Part shown: piece by piece, positions 8,904 through 17,329 of the stretch | Numbering within the stretch: position 1 is the first letter of the stretch | How the letters are laid out: every line of letters starts with the position of its first letter | Source: Ravibacter arvi | GTDB lineage: Bacteria > Bacteroidota > Bacteroidia > Cytophagales > Spirosomataceae | Length of the DNA: 64,000 nucleotides | Direction: 5' to 3' | Assembly: GCF_039540405.1 (NCBI RefSeq) | Contig: NZ_BAABEY010000032.1 | Span: 97,190-161,189, forward strand | Position numbers and translations under genes: made by a program | Notes under the pieces: generated by a model | The model's database searches: none | The model's input: only the letters and a program-made list of their open reading frames with translations | Told to the model about the DNA's origin: nothing

Positions 8904-9944
8904 TTACAAAGGAAATTGCAACGCCTCCTCGCCAAAAACTTCCCTACGGATCAACGGAAGCGTCGATATCAATCTCTTCAATCCTTCTACCCCCTGCTGT
9001 TCTGTGTTATGCGAGTGGTAATCTTCAATTTTTGAGATATCGCGTTCTCCTTCAGAAAAATATTTTGCGTAGTTCAAGTCCCGGTTATCTGCCGGGATCC
9101 TGTAAAAATCACCCATATCTTCCGCTTTCAGCATCTCTTCTCGCGTGCAAAGGGTTTCATAGAGCTTTTCACCGTGCCTGGTACCAATAACCTTTACCGG
9201 AACTTCTTTCCCGGTCAGATCAATAAGAGCTTTCGCCAGATCACCGATAGTACCGGCGGGCGCCTTATTCACAAACAAATCCCCGGGATTGGCATGTTCG
9301 AAAGCAAATAGTACCAAATCTACCGCATCTTCCAGCGACATAAAAAACCGGGACATATTGGGGTCCGTCACCGTAATAGGCTCACCTTTCTGGATCTGCG
9401 ATAAAAACAGGGGAATCACCGAACCCCGCGAAGCCATTACATTTCCATACCGGGTGAGGCAAACGACTGTATCCTTCAGGCTTCGCGACTCCGCTACTGC
9501 AACTTTTTCCATCATTGCTTTGGAAATTCCCATAGCATTGATGGGGTACGCAGCTTTATCGGTAGAAAGACAGATCACTTTTTTTACACCATTCGATGCA
9601 GCGGCCCGAATCAGATTCTGGGTACCGACTACGTTGGTCTGAACCGCCTGCATTGGGAAAAACTCACATGACGGCACCTGCTTAAGCGCGGCGGCATGAA
9701 ACACATAGTCGACCCCCCTCGTAGCAGGTTCAACACTCGTGTAGTCCCGAACATCGCCTATGTAGTATTTGATCTTATCGTTCTTGTACAAATTCCGCAT
9801 ATCGTCCTGCTTCTTCTCATCGCGGGAAAAAATACGGATTTCGCTAAAATGATCTGTATACAAGAATCTGGTCAGCACCGCAGTTCCGAAAGAACCGGTA
9901 CCACCGGTAATAAGAAGTGTTTTATTTTGAATGTTTTGCTGCAT
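8904..9944 (-). CDS. capE: CapE-like UDP-GlcNAc 4,6-dehydratase/5-epimerase
   Basis: Short-chain dehydrogenase/reductase, 346 residues from the ATG at 9944 (MQQNIQNKTLLITGG). It shows the glycine motif TGGTGSFG (13-20), FSRDEKKQ, HAAALKQVPSCE and CLSTDKAAYPINAMGISKAMMEK in two parts: the usual catalytic Tyr is Met in the M-x3-K motif, as in CapE/FlaA1-type dehydratases. It makes the UDP-2-acetamido-2,6-dideoxy-L-arabino-4-hexulose intermediate, the first step to UDP-L-FucNAc. First of the cupin-CapF-CapG gene group. Confidence 0.9.
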   Translation of the reverse strand: MQQNIQNKTLLITGGTGSFGTAVLTRFLYTDHFSEIRIFSRDEKKQDDMRNLYKNDKIKYYIGDVRDYTSVEPATRGVDYVFHAAALKQVPSCEFFPMQAVQTNVVGTQNLIRAAASNGVKKVICLSTDKAAYPINAMGISKAMMEKVAVAESRSLKDTVVCLTRYGNVMASRGSVIPLFLSQIQKGEPITVTDPNMSRFFMSLEDAVDLVLFAFEHANPGDLFVNKAPAGTIGDLAKALIDLTGKEVPVKVIGTRHGEKLYETLCTREEMLKAEDMGDFYRIPADNRDLNYAKYFSEGERDISKIEDYHSHNTEQQGVEGLKRLISTLPLIRREVFGEEALQFPL

Positions 9945-10018
9945 AATAATTAACAAAATAATCTTCAGCCCTCTCAGAACCCGCTTGCGCATCAGGCTTG
10001 TAATGCGCGACGAAAATA

Positions 10019-10222
10019 TTATTTCCTGATAAACCTATCGTCTTCCTGCTTGAGAAGATAGTTTCTTTTCTCCTCATAACTAAGCCCCTTGGTATTCATA
10101 TTATACTTCAACATCCTCTCTTCCAGCCCTGCCACCTCGCCAATTACCCTGGCAGGATTACCACCGACAATTCCGACGGAGAACTCATTTAAATATAAAA
10201 TCCAAAACTTTTTCAGCCTCAA
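10019..10222 (-). pseudogene. 3' remnant of a hexapeptide acyltransferase
   Basis: A 67-codon frame whose homologous part is only the last ~55 residues (10184-10019): EFSVGIVGGNPARVIGEV then GLEERMLKYNMNTKGLSYEEKR. VGGNPARVI is the closing coil of left-handed beta-helix acyltransferases, but no helix precedes it: the bases before it are the 3' end of the GT4 gene read in another frame. Family similarity begins at the GT4 stop codon (10185-10187), which looks like a recombination scar. Probably not functional. Confidence 0.7.
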
Positions 10223-11327
10223 TCCGGTAGTTAAAACTGTCCAAAGCCACCTGTCGTCCTTTCATACCAATTATTTTGGCCTGATCATAATTATCCAATA
10301 CCCACAATAGCTTGTCTGCAAAGTCCGTAAAATTGTCAGGAGCGGCATATACAATATCTTCACGATCCTTCAGGTAAAGTCGAAAATCACCGACATCAGT
10401 AATTACGACCGGATTTGCTGTCATCAGGTACTCGCCTAACTTAGTCGGAAAACCGTACTTAGCTTGCATATTTTGAGGTCGGGATAAGGCCAACACTTTA
10501 GCCTCCGACAAAAACACCGGCATTTCATCCGCCGAAATCATCCCGGTTATCAGAACATTATTTTCAATCTTCAATGTTTTGAGTAAGGCATAAACATTCT
10601 CCCTTGTGACGCTACTTTCAAAGTCTCCTATAAGCGTTAGCGTTGCATCCTTATACCGGGTCAACACAATTTGAAAGGCCTTGAGCAAATCGCTTATACC
10701 ATCCTTTTTCTCCGAAATAGTACCGCAATAAGCTATTGTGGATTTACGCTTGTCTCCTCTGACGCTATCAAAACGAGTAGAATCTACTATCATATTGATA
10801 GTCTGAACCTTTTCTCTTGCAATCCCAAACTCATCTACAAAAAATTCAGAAAGCGACGGAGTTATTGGCATCACACCATCAATTCGGCGACAAAATTTGC
10901 CAAACAGCCAATATTGAATTTTTCCCACGAGTCCGTTTCTCTCTGTATGTATCCGGGGATGCTCGGTTATTTCATTATATATGCGAATGTTCCTCTTCAA
11001 ACAAAATAAGTACCACGGATTTATCGTACCGTACAAAAGCACGGTATCATCCTTCTTGAGTCTCAAGACAAATAACAGTAACGCAAATCTGAGGAATACA
11101 TTTCTCAGGTATTTATTTGACGGACAATACTTCTCCCACAAATACAAGAATTCCACGTTCAAAAAACTCTGCTCTACCCTGTCTTTCTTATAATTAGGAA
11201 AAACAAAAACGACTTTAGTATCTACTCCCAGCTCACCATAACCCTTCGAAAATGCCAAACTACGATTTATGGAAGCAATATTAGGCTCATAACAATTTCT
11301 TATAATATAAACTTTCTTTACTTCCAT
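10185..11327 (-). CDS. Glycosyltransferase family 4
   Basis: A 380-residue GT-B protein. The N-terminus MEVKKVYIIRNCYEPNIAS and YNEITEHPRI belong to the acceptor half; STIAYCGTISEKKDGISDLL, LTLIGDFE and VLALSRPQNMQAKYGFPTKLGEYL to the GT4 donor half, the last carrying a Lys-x2-Glu form of the ribose/phosphate site. It overlaps the Wzy gene by 10 bases and is AT-rich like it, so the two probably arrived together. A truncated acyltransferase tail follows immediately. Donor sugar unknown. Confidence 0.85.
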   Translation of the reverse strand: MEVKKVYIIRNCYEPNIASINRSLAFSKGYGELGVDTKVVFVFPNYKKDRVEQSFLNVEFLYLWEKYCPSNKYLRNVFLRFALLLFVLRLKKDDTVLLYGTINPWYLFCLKRNIRIYNEITEHPRIHTERNGLVGKIQYWLFGKFCRRIDGVMPITPSLSEFFVDEFGIAREKVQTINMIVDSTRFDSVRGDKRKSTIAYCGTISEKKDGISDLLKAFQIVLTRYKDATLTLIGDFESSVTRENVYALLKTLKIENNVLITGMISADEMPVFLSEAKVLALSRPQNMQAKYGFPTKLGEYLMTANPVVITDVGDFRLYLKDREDIVYAAPDNFTDFADKLLWVLDNYDQAKIIGMKGRQVALDSFNYRIEAEKVLDFIFK

Positions 11328-12283
11328 ACGTTAACCAGCCTATAATTCAGAATTCCCAATAGAAACAACATTGGAGATAATAAAAAGGGTGAATATATAA
11401 AGCAATTTGACTGAGTCATTGTCAACAGAAAAACAATCAAAGAAACAAATGTGGCATACTCAACTCTGTAGTAACGACGACGTTTGTATTTAACAAAAAT
11501 AAGTTTAATAAAAGAAGCAAAAAACAGCAGATAGAGAGAAAAGCCAACTATGCCAAAGTCAAAAAGTAGTTGAATAAAATCATTATGCGCAAGTACCCCT
11601 ATGTATCGCCTGGTGCTCATGTACCCGTGCCCGAAAAGCATTTGCAAGAAATCAGACTCCATAAAAATATCCAGAAGCCGACTATAAATCTCATTTCTGC
11701 CGTTCCCACCATCCTGAGATAATCTTTCAAATCTGCTGACAACATTTTCACCTATAAGTTGAAACAGAGATGTACTCAGATAGACAAGAACCGGAACAAA
11801 AATAAGGACATACCATTTGAACAATCCCTTTAATTTTCCTTTTATATCGGATACAAAAATATAGTAAACAACTAAAGCGATCAGCGTTGAAATAATAATA
11901 CTTCTCTTATATGAAAGAAAAGAAACTATCAAAAACAAGAGTATCAATACCGCTCTCAGCAGCTTATTCCGATCTAGCAAAAAAACAAAGGGAAAGAAAA
12001 CGATAGTGTTAAATAAAACATCATTCCCCATTTTTATGGTACTAATGATGTCATGTGTATAATAGTAATAAAAAGTCTGAGCAATTACAGGTATTATTAA
12101 AAACAAGGAAAAATAATAAATAAACATATACAGTTTATCTGTATTTAAGCTACCAATCTTACTCCCCAATCCAAAACAAAATACCCACAAGGAAAGCACG
12201 AAAGGAAGCACAGCCGTCCCTAGTGAAGCTGCGTTATCTACCAGAAAATAATAGGAAATAAAAAAATACAGGCAGTATATCAC
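11318..12283 (-). CDS. O-antigen/capsule polymerase Wzy, C-terminal three quarters
   Basis: A 321-residue polytopic membrane protein with about nine hydrophobic helices, a large periplasmic loop around GENVVSRFERLSQDGGNGRNEIY and the segment FGHGYMSTRRYIGVLAHNDFIQLLFDFGIVG (two pieces), the typical Wzy/O-antigen ligase loop with a conserved HNDF motif. Wzy joins repeat units in the periplasm. The frame starts with GTG at 12283, only two codons after an in-frame TAA that ends the 80-codon frame upstream. Same frame, matching membrane topology and a summed length of about 400 residues suggest one interrupted gene. It may be inactive, read through, or a sequencing error. Confidence 0.75.
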   Translation of the reverse strand: MIYCLYFFISYYFLVDNAASLGTAVLPFVLSLWVFCFGLGSKIGSLNTDKLYMFIYYFSLFLIIPVIAQTFYYYYTHDIISTIKMGNDVLFNTIVFFPFVFLLDRNKLLRAVLILLFLIVSFLSYKRSIIISTLIALVVYYIFVSDIKGKLKGLFKWYVLIFVPVLVYLSTSLFQLIGENVVSRFERLSQDGGNGRNEIYSRLLDIFMESDFLQMLFGHGYMSTRRYIGVLAHNDFIQLLFDFGIVGFSLYLLFFASFIKLIFVKYKRRRYYRVEYATFVSLIVFLLTMTQSNCFIYSPFLLSPMLFLLGILNYRLVNVWK

Positions 12284-12289
12284 AAGTAC

Positions 12290-12532
12290 TTAATTAACAT
12301 TTTGTACCCGCTGATATGGCTTTCTCAGGAAGAAAAGAAAATAAGTAAATATTAACACGAAAGCAAAAAAAATAACATCTCCTCCGGCTATCGTCTGATC
12401 TTCTAAAAAGCTCCTGAATCCCTCTTTAAGGTTTTTGTATGTGATATAAATAAAGCTAACAATTATCAGCGTAATCATTAGTTTCTCATACAAAGAGAAT
12501 CTACTCTTATTGTTATATGCTATTGAGCTCAT
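12290..12532 (-). CDS. N-terminal part of Wzy, or separate small membrane protein
   Basis: 80 codons from the ATG at 12532 to TAA at 12290-12292. Two hydrophobic helices are visible (about 18-35 and 53-70), followed by the basic loop RKPYQRVQ, which would pass straight into the first helix of the next frame (VLVIYCLYFFISYYF) if the TAA were a sense codon. No family is recognised for the piece by itself. Best read as the first two helices of Wzy, cut off by a single nonsense codon. Confidence 0.65.
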   Translation of the reverse strand: MSSIAYNNKSRFSLYEKLMITLIIVSFIYITYKNLKEGFRSFLEDQTIAGGDVIFFAFVLIFTYFLFFLRKPYQRVQNVN

Positions 12533-12547
12533 AATTCTCTATGAAAA

Positions 12548-13942
12548 TTATTTCCCTTCTCTTTTCGCAAGCTGCTTATTTGAAAAATAATAGCAGCCAG
12601 TCACGATTATAAGTAAATAAAATATTGCACCAATCATTGGCACTACCGATACTCCATATATTGCAGACAAGTAATATTTCAGCACAAAAGAAAGCGGCGT
12701 GTAAATAGAAAACAGGATAATCTGCACTCTTATTTCACCTAAGGCATTCAAAACCATAAAGTAGGGAGAAATAAACGATAGCAAAATCTGCATTACCGAT
12801 ATCCAGAATAGCACCGGAAGTGAAAACTCAAAATCAGGTCCCAACCATATCCTGAAAAGAAACTTAGCCGATAAAAGTCCCACCAGTACCAGCAAAGTAG
12901 AAATAGAAACCATTATAAGAGACATACGCCTGGTATTATCCCTCACCCACTGAACATCTCCTCTAGCAATTGCCTCTCCATTTGCGCCCCATAACGGCGC
13001 TGAAAGGATAGCCACGACTGCTGAAAAAATAGCTGCAACCTTGTATATTATCGAATAAGACCCTGCCTCGGCAAGACTACCTGTCCTTGCAACGATAAAA
13101 GTATCCATTGAAAGCCCGAGGGTCGTCAAAACAGACAGAATACAAAAAAATATACCCAGGGACAATAGTGATTTTGCTGTTTCAGGCTCAAATAACCTGA
13201 ATGATATCCTTAAGTCTTTTCGTTGAAAACCAAAATAGACAAACATATTGGCCGCCGAAAAAAGAATAGGCAGAATTGAGGTAAATGCCAGTAGCGTTAC
13301 TTTCCCCAGGTCTAATTTTGCAATAATTACAATAAAAACCAGGTTAACTATACAGCCGATAATACCCCAAATATCGCTCCGATATCCCTCCTGCAAAGCC
13401 AATTGCGTCCTTTGTATAATGGCAACCGGAATGGAAATCAGTTTGGGAATAACAATAACAAACACAATCGAAGCCGCTATATTAATCGTCTCCTGCGTTT
13501 GAGCATTCATTACCGACGCCCAATCCACCAACCAAAAAGCCGAGAAAAAAGCAGTCAGTAATATGAGCGCTACCAGGAATAATACAATATAGGTATTAGA
13601 AATTATCTTCCTGCAAAGCACGATATCGTCCTTTCCGTTCGCCTGGCTTAATTTAGTTTGTAGTCCATTGCCCAACCCCAGATCGCTAAATGCAAAAAGC
13701 GCGAAAAAAGTCGTAACGGCGCTCCATAAACCATATACCTCGGCGTTTAGATAATCGTAGGTTATCCTTAAGGTAATGAGCGGCACAGCCATCGTCAAAA
13801 TCCTCAGCACGGCGGAGGTCAATGCAGTAAGCGCAATACGCCTTTTGCGTTCAAAAGAGCGGCCTTCCAGTGTCGAAGTGTTATAAGGCTTATGAAAAGC
13901 CGCCGTCAATATCGATTTATCTCTTAGTAATCGAAGCATCAT
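12548..13942 (-). CDS. Wzx-type lipid-linked repeat-unit flippase
   Basis: A 464-residue MOP-superfamily exporter with 12 or more hydrophobic helices. The start YDYLNAEVYGLWSAVTTFF, FSDLGLGNGLQTKLSQANGKDD (two pieces) and ISKLISIPVAI-like helices are typical of the polysaccharide biosynthesis/Wzx family. It flips undecaprenyl-linked repeat units to the periplasm for Wzy. Two ATGs (13942, 13939) are possible starts. AT-rich, like the following Wzy and GT4 genes. Confidence 0.88.
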   Translation of the reverse strand: MMLRLLRDKSILTAAFHKPYNTSTLEGRSFERKRRIALTALTSAVLRILTMAVPLITLRITYDYLNAEVYGLWSAVTTFFALFAFSDLGLGNGLQTKLSQANGKDDIVLCRKIISNTYIVLFLVALILLTAFFSAFWLVDWASVMNAQTQETINIAASIVFVIVIPKLISIPVAIIQRTQLALQEGYRSDIWGIIGCIVNLVFIVIIAKLDLGKVTLLAFTSILPILFSAANMFVYFGFQRKDLRISFRLFEPETAKSLLSLGIFFCILSVLTTLGLSMDTFIVARTGSLAEAGSYSIIYKVAAIFSAVVAILSAPLWGANGEAIARGDVQWVRDNTRRMSLIMVSISTLLVLVGLLSAKFLFRIWLGPDFEFSLPVLFWISVMQILLSFISPYFMVLNALGEIRVQIILFSIYTPLSFVLKYYLSAIYGVSVVPMIGAIFYLLIIVTGCYYFSNKQLAKREGK

Positions 13943-14000
13943 TAATAATTACAAACCAAATTCTTCGATCTCCGGTATACCGGCCTTGCACATGATCAAC

Positions 14001-14969
14001 TCATTTCAAGTTCGTCCAATACCATTTTACCGCCTCCCTTAGGCCGTCCCGTATGGAATGAGAGTATTTGTACCCCAATAGGCGTTGCGCCTTCTCTACT
14101 GAGGCCAGTGAATGAGGGATGTCTCCCTGTCTGCCGGGACCGTGAATGATTTCCACACCGGCAATCTCCGGGTCATATTCAGACAAAAGCTCCTTCAGGT
14201 AGTCTACCAGCTGGTTTAAGGTAGTACGATCGCCCACCGCCGTATTATAAACGGTATTGACCGCCGCCGGATTATCCGTCGATATGGCCAGTTCGTTCAT
14301 TTGAATCACATTGTCGATGTAGGTAAAATCACGGGAATAATCACCGGCTCCGTTGACTACCGGACTTTCGTGCTTCATCAGCTGCATGACAAACTTCGGA
14401 ATTACAGCTGCATACGCTCCGTTGGGGTCCTGTCGACGGCCGAATACATTGAAATAACGTAAGCCGATTGTTTCAATCCCGTATGTCTTGGAAAAAATCT
14501 CGGCATACAGCTCATTCACATACTTGGTGATTGCGTAGGGAGATAGGGGCTTTCCGATTTTATCCTCTACTTTGGGAAGACTTTCCGAGTCGCCATAGGT
14601 GGAAGAGGAAGCCGCGTAGACAAACCTTTTCACAGAAGCATCACGTGCGGCCACCAGCATATTCAAAAAGCCCGACACATTTACGTCATTGCTTGTAATC
14701 GGGTCCTTAATAGAACGCGGTACCGATCCGAGAGCAGCCTGGTGCAGTACATAGTCAGCGCCTTCAACCGCCTTCCGGCAATCATCTATATTCCGAATAT
14801 CCCCTTCAATGAGTGTGAAGGCAGTATTTTCCTCGTGCCGGGCAATATTATGGCGATAACCGGTGGCAAAGTTATCCAGCACTGTTACTCTGTATCCTTT
14901 GTTTAAAAAGTGTTCCGTCAGGTTGGAACCAATAAAGCCGGCACCGCCGGTAATGAGAATTTTTTTCAT
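14001..14969 (-). CDS. UDP-GlcNAc/GlcNAcA C4 epimerase (WbpP/TviC type)
   Basis: SDR-family epimerase, 322 residues. It has TGGAGFIGSNL (7-17) for NAD binding, YVLHQAALGSVPRSIKDP, ASSSTYGDSESLPK and the catalytic pair in SPYAITKYVNE. ALGSVPRS and the following loop are characteristic of WbpP/TviC-type enzymes acting on N-acetylated UDP-hexosamines or their uronic acids. It lies 6 bases downstream of the UDP-sugar dehydrogenase, and the two probably make UDP-GalNAcA. Confidence 0.88.
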   Translation of the reverse strand: MKKILITGGAGFIGSNLTEHFLNKGYRVTVLDNFATGYRHNIARHEENTAFTLIEGDIRNIDDCRKAVEGADYVLHQAALGSVPRSIKDPITSNDVNVSGFLNMLVAARDASVKRFVYAASSSTYGDSESLPKVEDKIGKPLSPYAITKYVNELYAEIFSKTYGIETIGLRYFNVFGRRQDPNGAYAAVIPKFVMQLMKHESPVVNGAGDYSRDFTYIDNVIQMNELAISTDNPAAVNTVYNTAVGDRTTLNQLVDYLKELLSEYDPEIAGVEIIHGPGRQGDIPHSLASVEKAQRLLGYKYSHSIRDGLREAVKWYWTNLK

Positions 14970-14975
14970 TTTTTC

Positions 14976-16259
14976 TTATAATCTTGCATCTACTAATTCC
15001 CTGGGCAATACCCCCTTCACATCGTATATCACTTTGTTTTCCTTACACAGGCCAGCCAGTTCCAAGGCTTCAAACTCTTTGTGGGCCACCCCCAAAATGA
15101 TTGCATCAAAGTCTGTCATCTCAGTTAACTGATTAACACAATCCCAGCCGTACTCATGCTTTACTTCGGCCGGGGATGCCCAGGGATCATATATCGTAAC
15201 CCGGGTCTCGTAGCTCTCCAGCGTAGCCAGGATGTCGACCACCTTGGTATTGCGCACGTCCGGGCAATTTTCCTTAAACGTGATCCCCAATACCAGGATT
15301 TTTGCATTTTTAACCGGAATATCTTTCCTAACCATGAGCCGTATAACCTCATGCGCCACGTATTCCCCCATGCCATCGTTCAGCCGACGGCCAGCGAGTA
15401 TAATCTCAGGGTGGTAGCCCACTTCCTGTGCTTTTTGTGCCAGGTAATAGGGATCTACGCCAATACAATGGCCGCCTACCAGGCCTGGCTTAAATTTAAG
15501 AAAGTTCCATTTAGTCCCGGCGGCCCGTAAAACATCATCGGTGTCGATGTTCAGGCGATTGAAAATCTTCGCCAGCTCGTTAACAAAAGCGATGTTGATG
15601 TCGCGTTGGGCGTTTTCTATTACCTTCGCCGCTTCGGCAACTTTTATGCTTGCAGCTTTGTGAGTACCTGCTACGATCACAGAACGATACAAATTATCGA
15701 CCTTCTCTGCCGTTGCTTCATCAGATCCGGAAGTAATTTTCAATATGTTGGCTACCGTATGCTCCTTATCCCCGGGATTGATCCGCTCCGGCGAATAACC
15801 AGCAAAGAAATCCACCCTGTATTGTAACCCGGAAACGCGTTCCAATACGGGTACACACTCTTCCTCGGTTACTCCCGGGTATACGGTGGACTCATAAATG
15901 ACAATATCATCGGGCTTCAGCACTTTGCCTACAGTTTCGCTGGCTCTGTAGAGCGGCGTAAGGTCCGGTCGGTTGTACCTGTCTACCGGGGTAGGCACGG
16001 TGACTATATAATAATTGGCTCCGGCGATGTTCTCGAGGTCACTGGCAAAAAAAAGTCCTTTGCCTCCCGGCTCGTCTGCCAATACAGCTTTCAATACTTC
16101 CTCACTTACTTCAAGCGTCCGGTCGTGTCCTTTTTTCAGCTCCCCTACCCGCGATTCATTTATATCAAAACCTGTAACCGGGTATTTTTTTGCGAATTCT
16201 ACTGCAAGCGGTAGCCCTACATAGCCAAGACCGATAACTGCAATTCTGGCGTTATTCAT
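14976..16259 (-). CDS. UDP-N-acetylhexosamine 6-dehydrogenase (WbpO/TviB type)
   Basis: A 427-residue NAD-dependent UDP-sugar dehydrogenase oxidising C6 of UDP-GlcNAc or UDP-GalNAc. Seen are the Rossmann motif IGLGYVGLPLAVEFAKK (9-25), TVPTPVDRYNRPDL, the central YSPERINPGDKEH and the catalytic cysteine in LVGGHCIGVDPYYLAQKA. The C-terminal domain has LGITFKENCPDVRNTKV. YSPERINPGD is typical of the WbpO/TviB branch rather than glucose dehydrogenases. First sugar-nucleotide gene after upxY. Confidence 0.92.
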   Translation of the reverse strand: MNNARIAVIGLGYVGLPLAVEFAKKYPVTGFDINESRVGELKKGHDRTLEVSEEVLKAVLADEPGGKGLFFASDLENIAGANYYIVTVPTPVDRYNRPDLTPLYRASETVGKVLKPDDIVIYESTVYPGVTEEECVPVLERVSGLQYRVDFFAGYSPERINPGDKEHTVANILKITSGSDEATAEKVDNLYRSVIVAGTHKAASIKVAEAAKVIENAQRDINIAFVNELAKIFNRLNIDTDDVLRAAGTKWNFLKFKPGLVGGHCIGVDPYYLAQKAQEVGYHPEIILAGRRLNDGMGEYVAHEVIRLMVRKDIPVKNAKILVLGITFKENCPDVRNTKVVDILATLESYETRVTIYDPWASPAEVKHEYGWDCVNQLTEMTDFDAIILGVAHKEFEALELAGLCKENKVIYDVKGVLPRELVDARL

Positions 16260-16320
16260 TTATTTTGTTTACGTTGATTTTGTTGGTTGTAAGCTATTTT
16301 TTCTGTCACTATTTCCATCT

Positions 16321-16806
16321 TTACACCTTCTCCAGTTCCGCCTTTCTCTCATCTACATACACGATAACCTTTAGCGCATCTATAAAGACCTGGAGCCTGC
16401 TGCCTCGCTTTTCTACGATCTCGCCTTCCAGCGAATCCAGTACTCCGCCTTTTACCTTCACCCGGTCGTTCACATCAAACCCGCATATAGAAACGCACTC
16501 ATGGTCAAAATTGGCCAGTATCTCCCGAAGGCCTTCAATCTCGGCATCCCGCACTACTGCCGGTTTCCCGAGCCAGAAAAGATAGCGTACCACGCCAGGT
16601 ACCTCGAAAACCTTGTAATGCTCTTTTTCTGTAAGCCGCACAAAACAGTAAGATCTGAACAGGGGTTCCTCTACCCAAGTGTAACGGTCCGACCATTTAC
16701 GTCTTGTTCTCTGTACAGGGCAATATACTTCCAGGCCCTTCCGCCTCAATCCTTCAGCCACCTTCTTTTCAAAACGAGATTTGGTATAAAGAACGAACCA
16801 GTTCAT
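16321..16806 (-). CDS. UpxY/NusG-family transcription antiterminator
   Basis: A NusG paralogue of about 161 residues (ATG at 16806, MNWFVLYTKSRFEKKVAEGL; another ATG at 16815). The NGN domain covers residues 1-100, with GLEVYCPVQ and SYCFVRL; a KOW-like C-terminal part (115-155) has VNDRVKVKGGVLDSLEGEIVEKRGS, read in two pieces. In Bacteroides, UpxY proteins are the first gene of a capsule operon and prevent early termination in its leader. Here too it is the first gene of the biosynthetic stretch after a roughly 0.5 kb untranslated region. Confidence 0.9.
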   Translation of the reverse strand: MNWFVLYTKSRFEKKVAEGLRRKGLEVYCPVQRTRRKWSDRYTWVEEPLFRSYCFVRLTEKEHYKVFEVPGVVRYLFWLGKPAVVRDAEIEGLREILANFDHECVSICGFDVNDRVKVKGGVLDSLEGEIVEKRGSRLQVFIDALKVIVYVDERKAELEKV

Positions 16807-17329
16807 AGCGCCCATATCCCCGGATTTTTACCATTGTTGTTATTCCCCCTTACGGCTTCGCCCTTTCAGTCCCATATTCGGACCCGGTGGCAATAGTTGT
16901 CAGGAAAGAAGTATGCGTATGACTATCAGACTCATGGCCCGACCAAAAAGATCAAGGCGATCATGATAAGCTCAGGAATGCAGCCGGCAGAAAACCCTCT
17001 CGAACGGAAAGATCAAAATGTTCCCCTCCCCGAACGGGACGATGGGATATACTCAGAAGCTATACTCTTTACCTGTCTTTTCACAATCGCTGATATCATA
17101 GAATGAATTCTACAATTAATACTACCCGCCACCCCGTTCGTAACACGCTCCGACCCGGGGTCTTTGACATTTAATATTTAAATAAAATGCCGGCGGAGCA
17201 AAAAGGGATGCGAAAAATACGCCCGGCAACAGGAGATCCGTCCGCTGCGGCCGGGATGACGGACCCGTGGGGCGGAAAGACCGGCTAATGGCCGGAATGA
17301 TAGCCCCGACCATTAGGCAATCTCCCTAA
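16807..17329. promoter_or_regulatory. Putative leader region of the biosynthetic operon
   Basis: About 520 bases between wzc and upxY without a credible gene. On the minus strand an inverted repeat CTAATGG/CCATTAG (arms 17285-17291 and 17310-17316) lies just after the wzc stop, and a small palindrome TAGAATGAATTCTA sits at 17099-17112. No exact TAnnTTTG motif was found. Its position directly before upxY suggests a transcribed leader on which UpxY acts; this is inference. Confidence 0.4.

Noticed and set aside
16897..17106. Plus-strand frame of 69 codons between upxY and wzc
   Set aside because: Low-complexity, no family resemblance, opposite to the operon; region is better read as leader.
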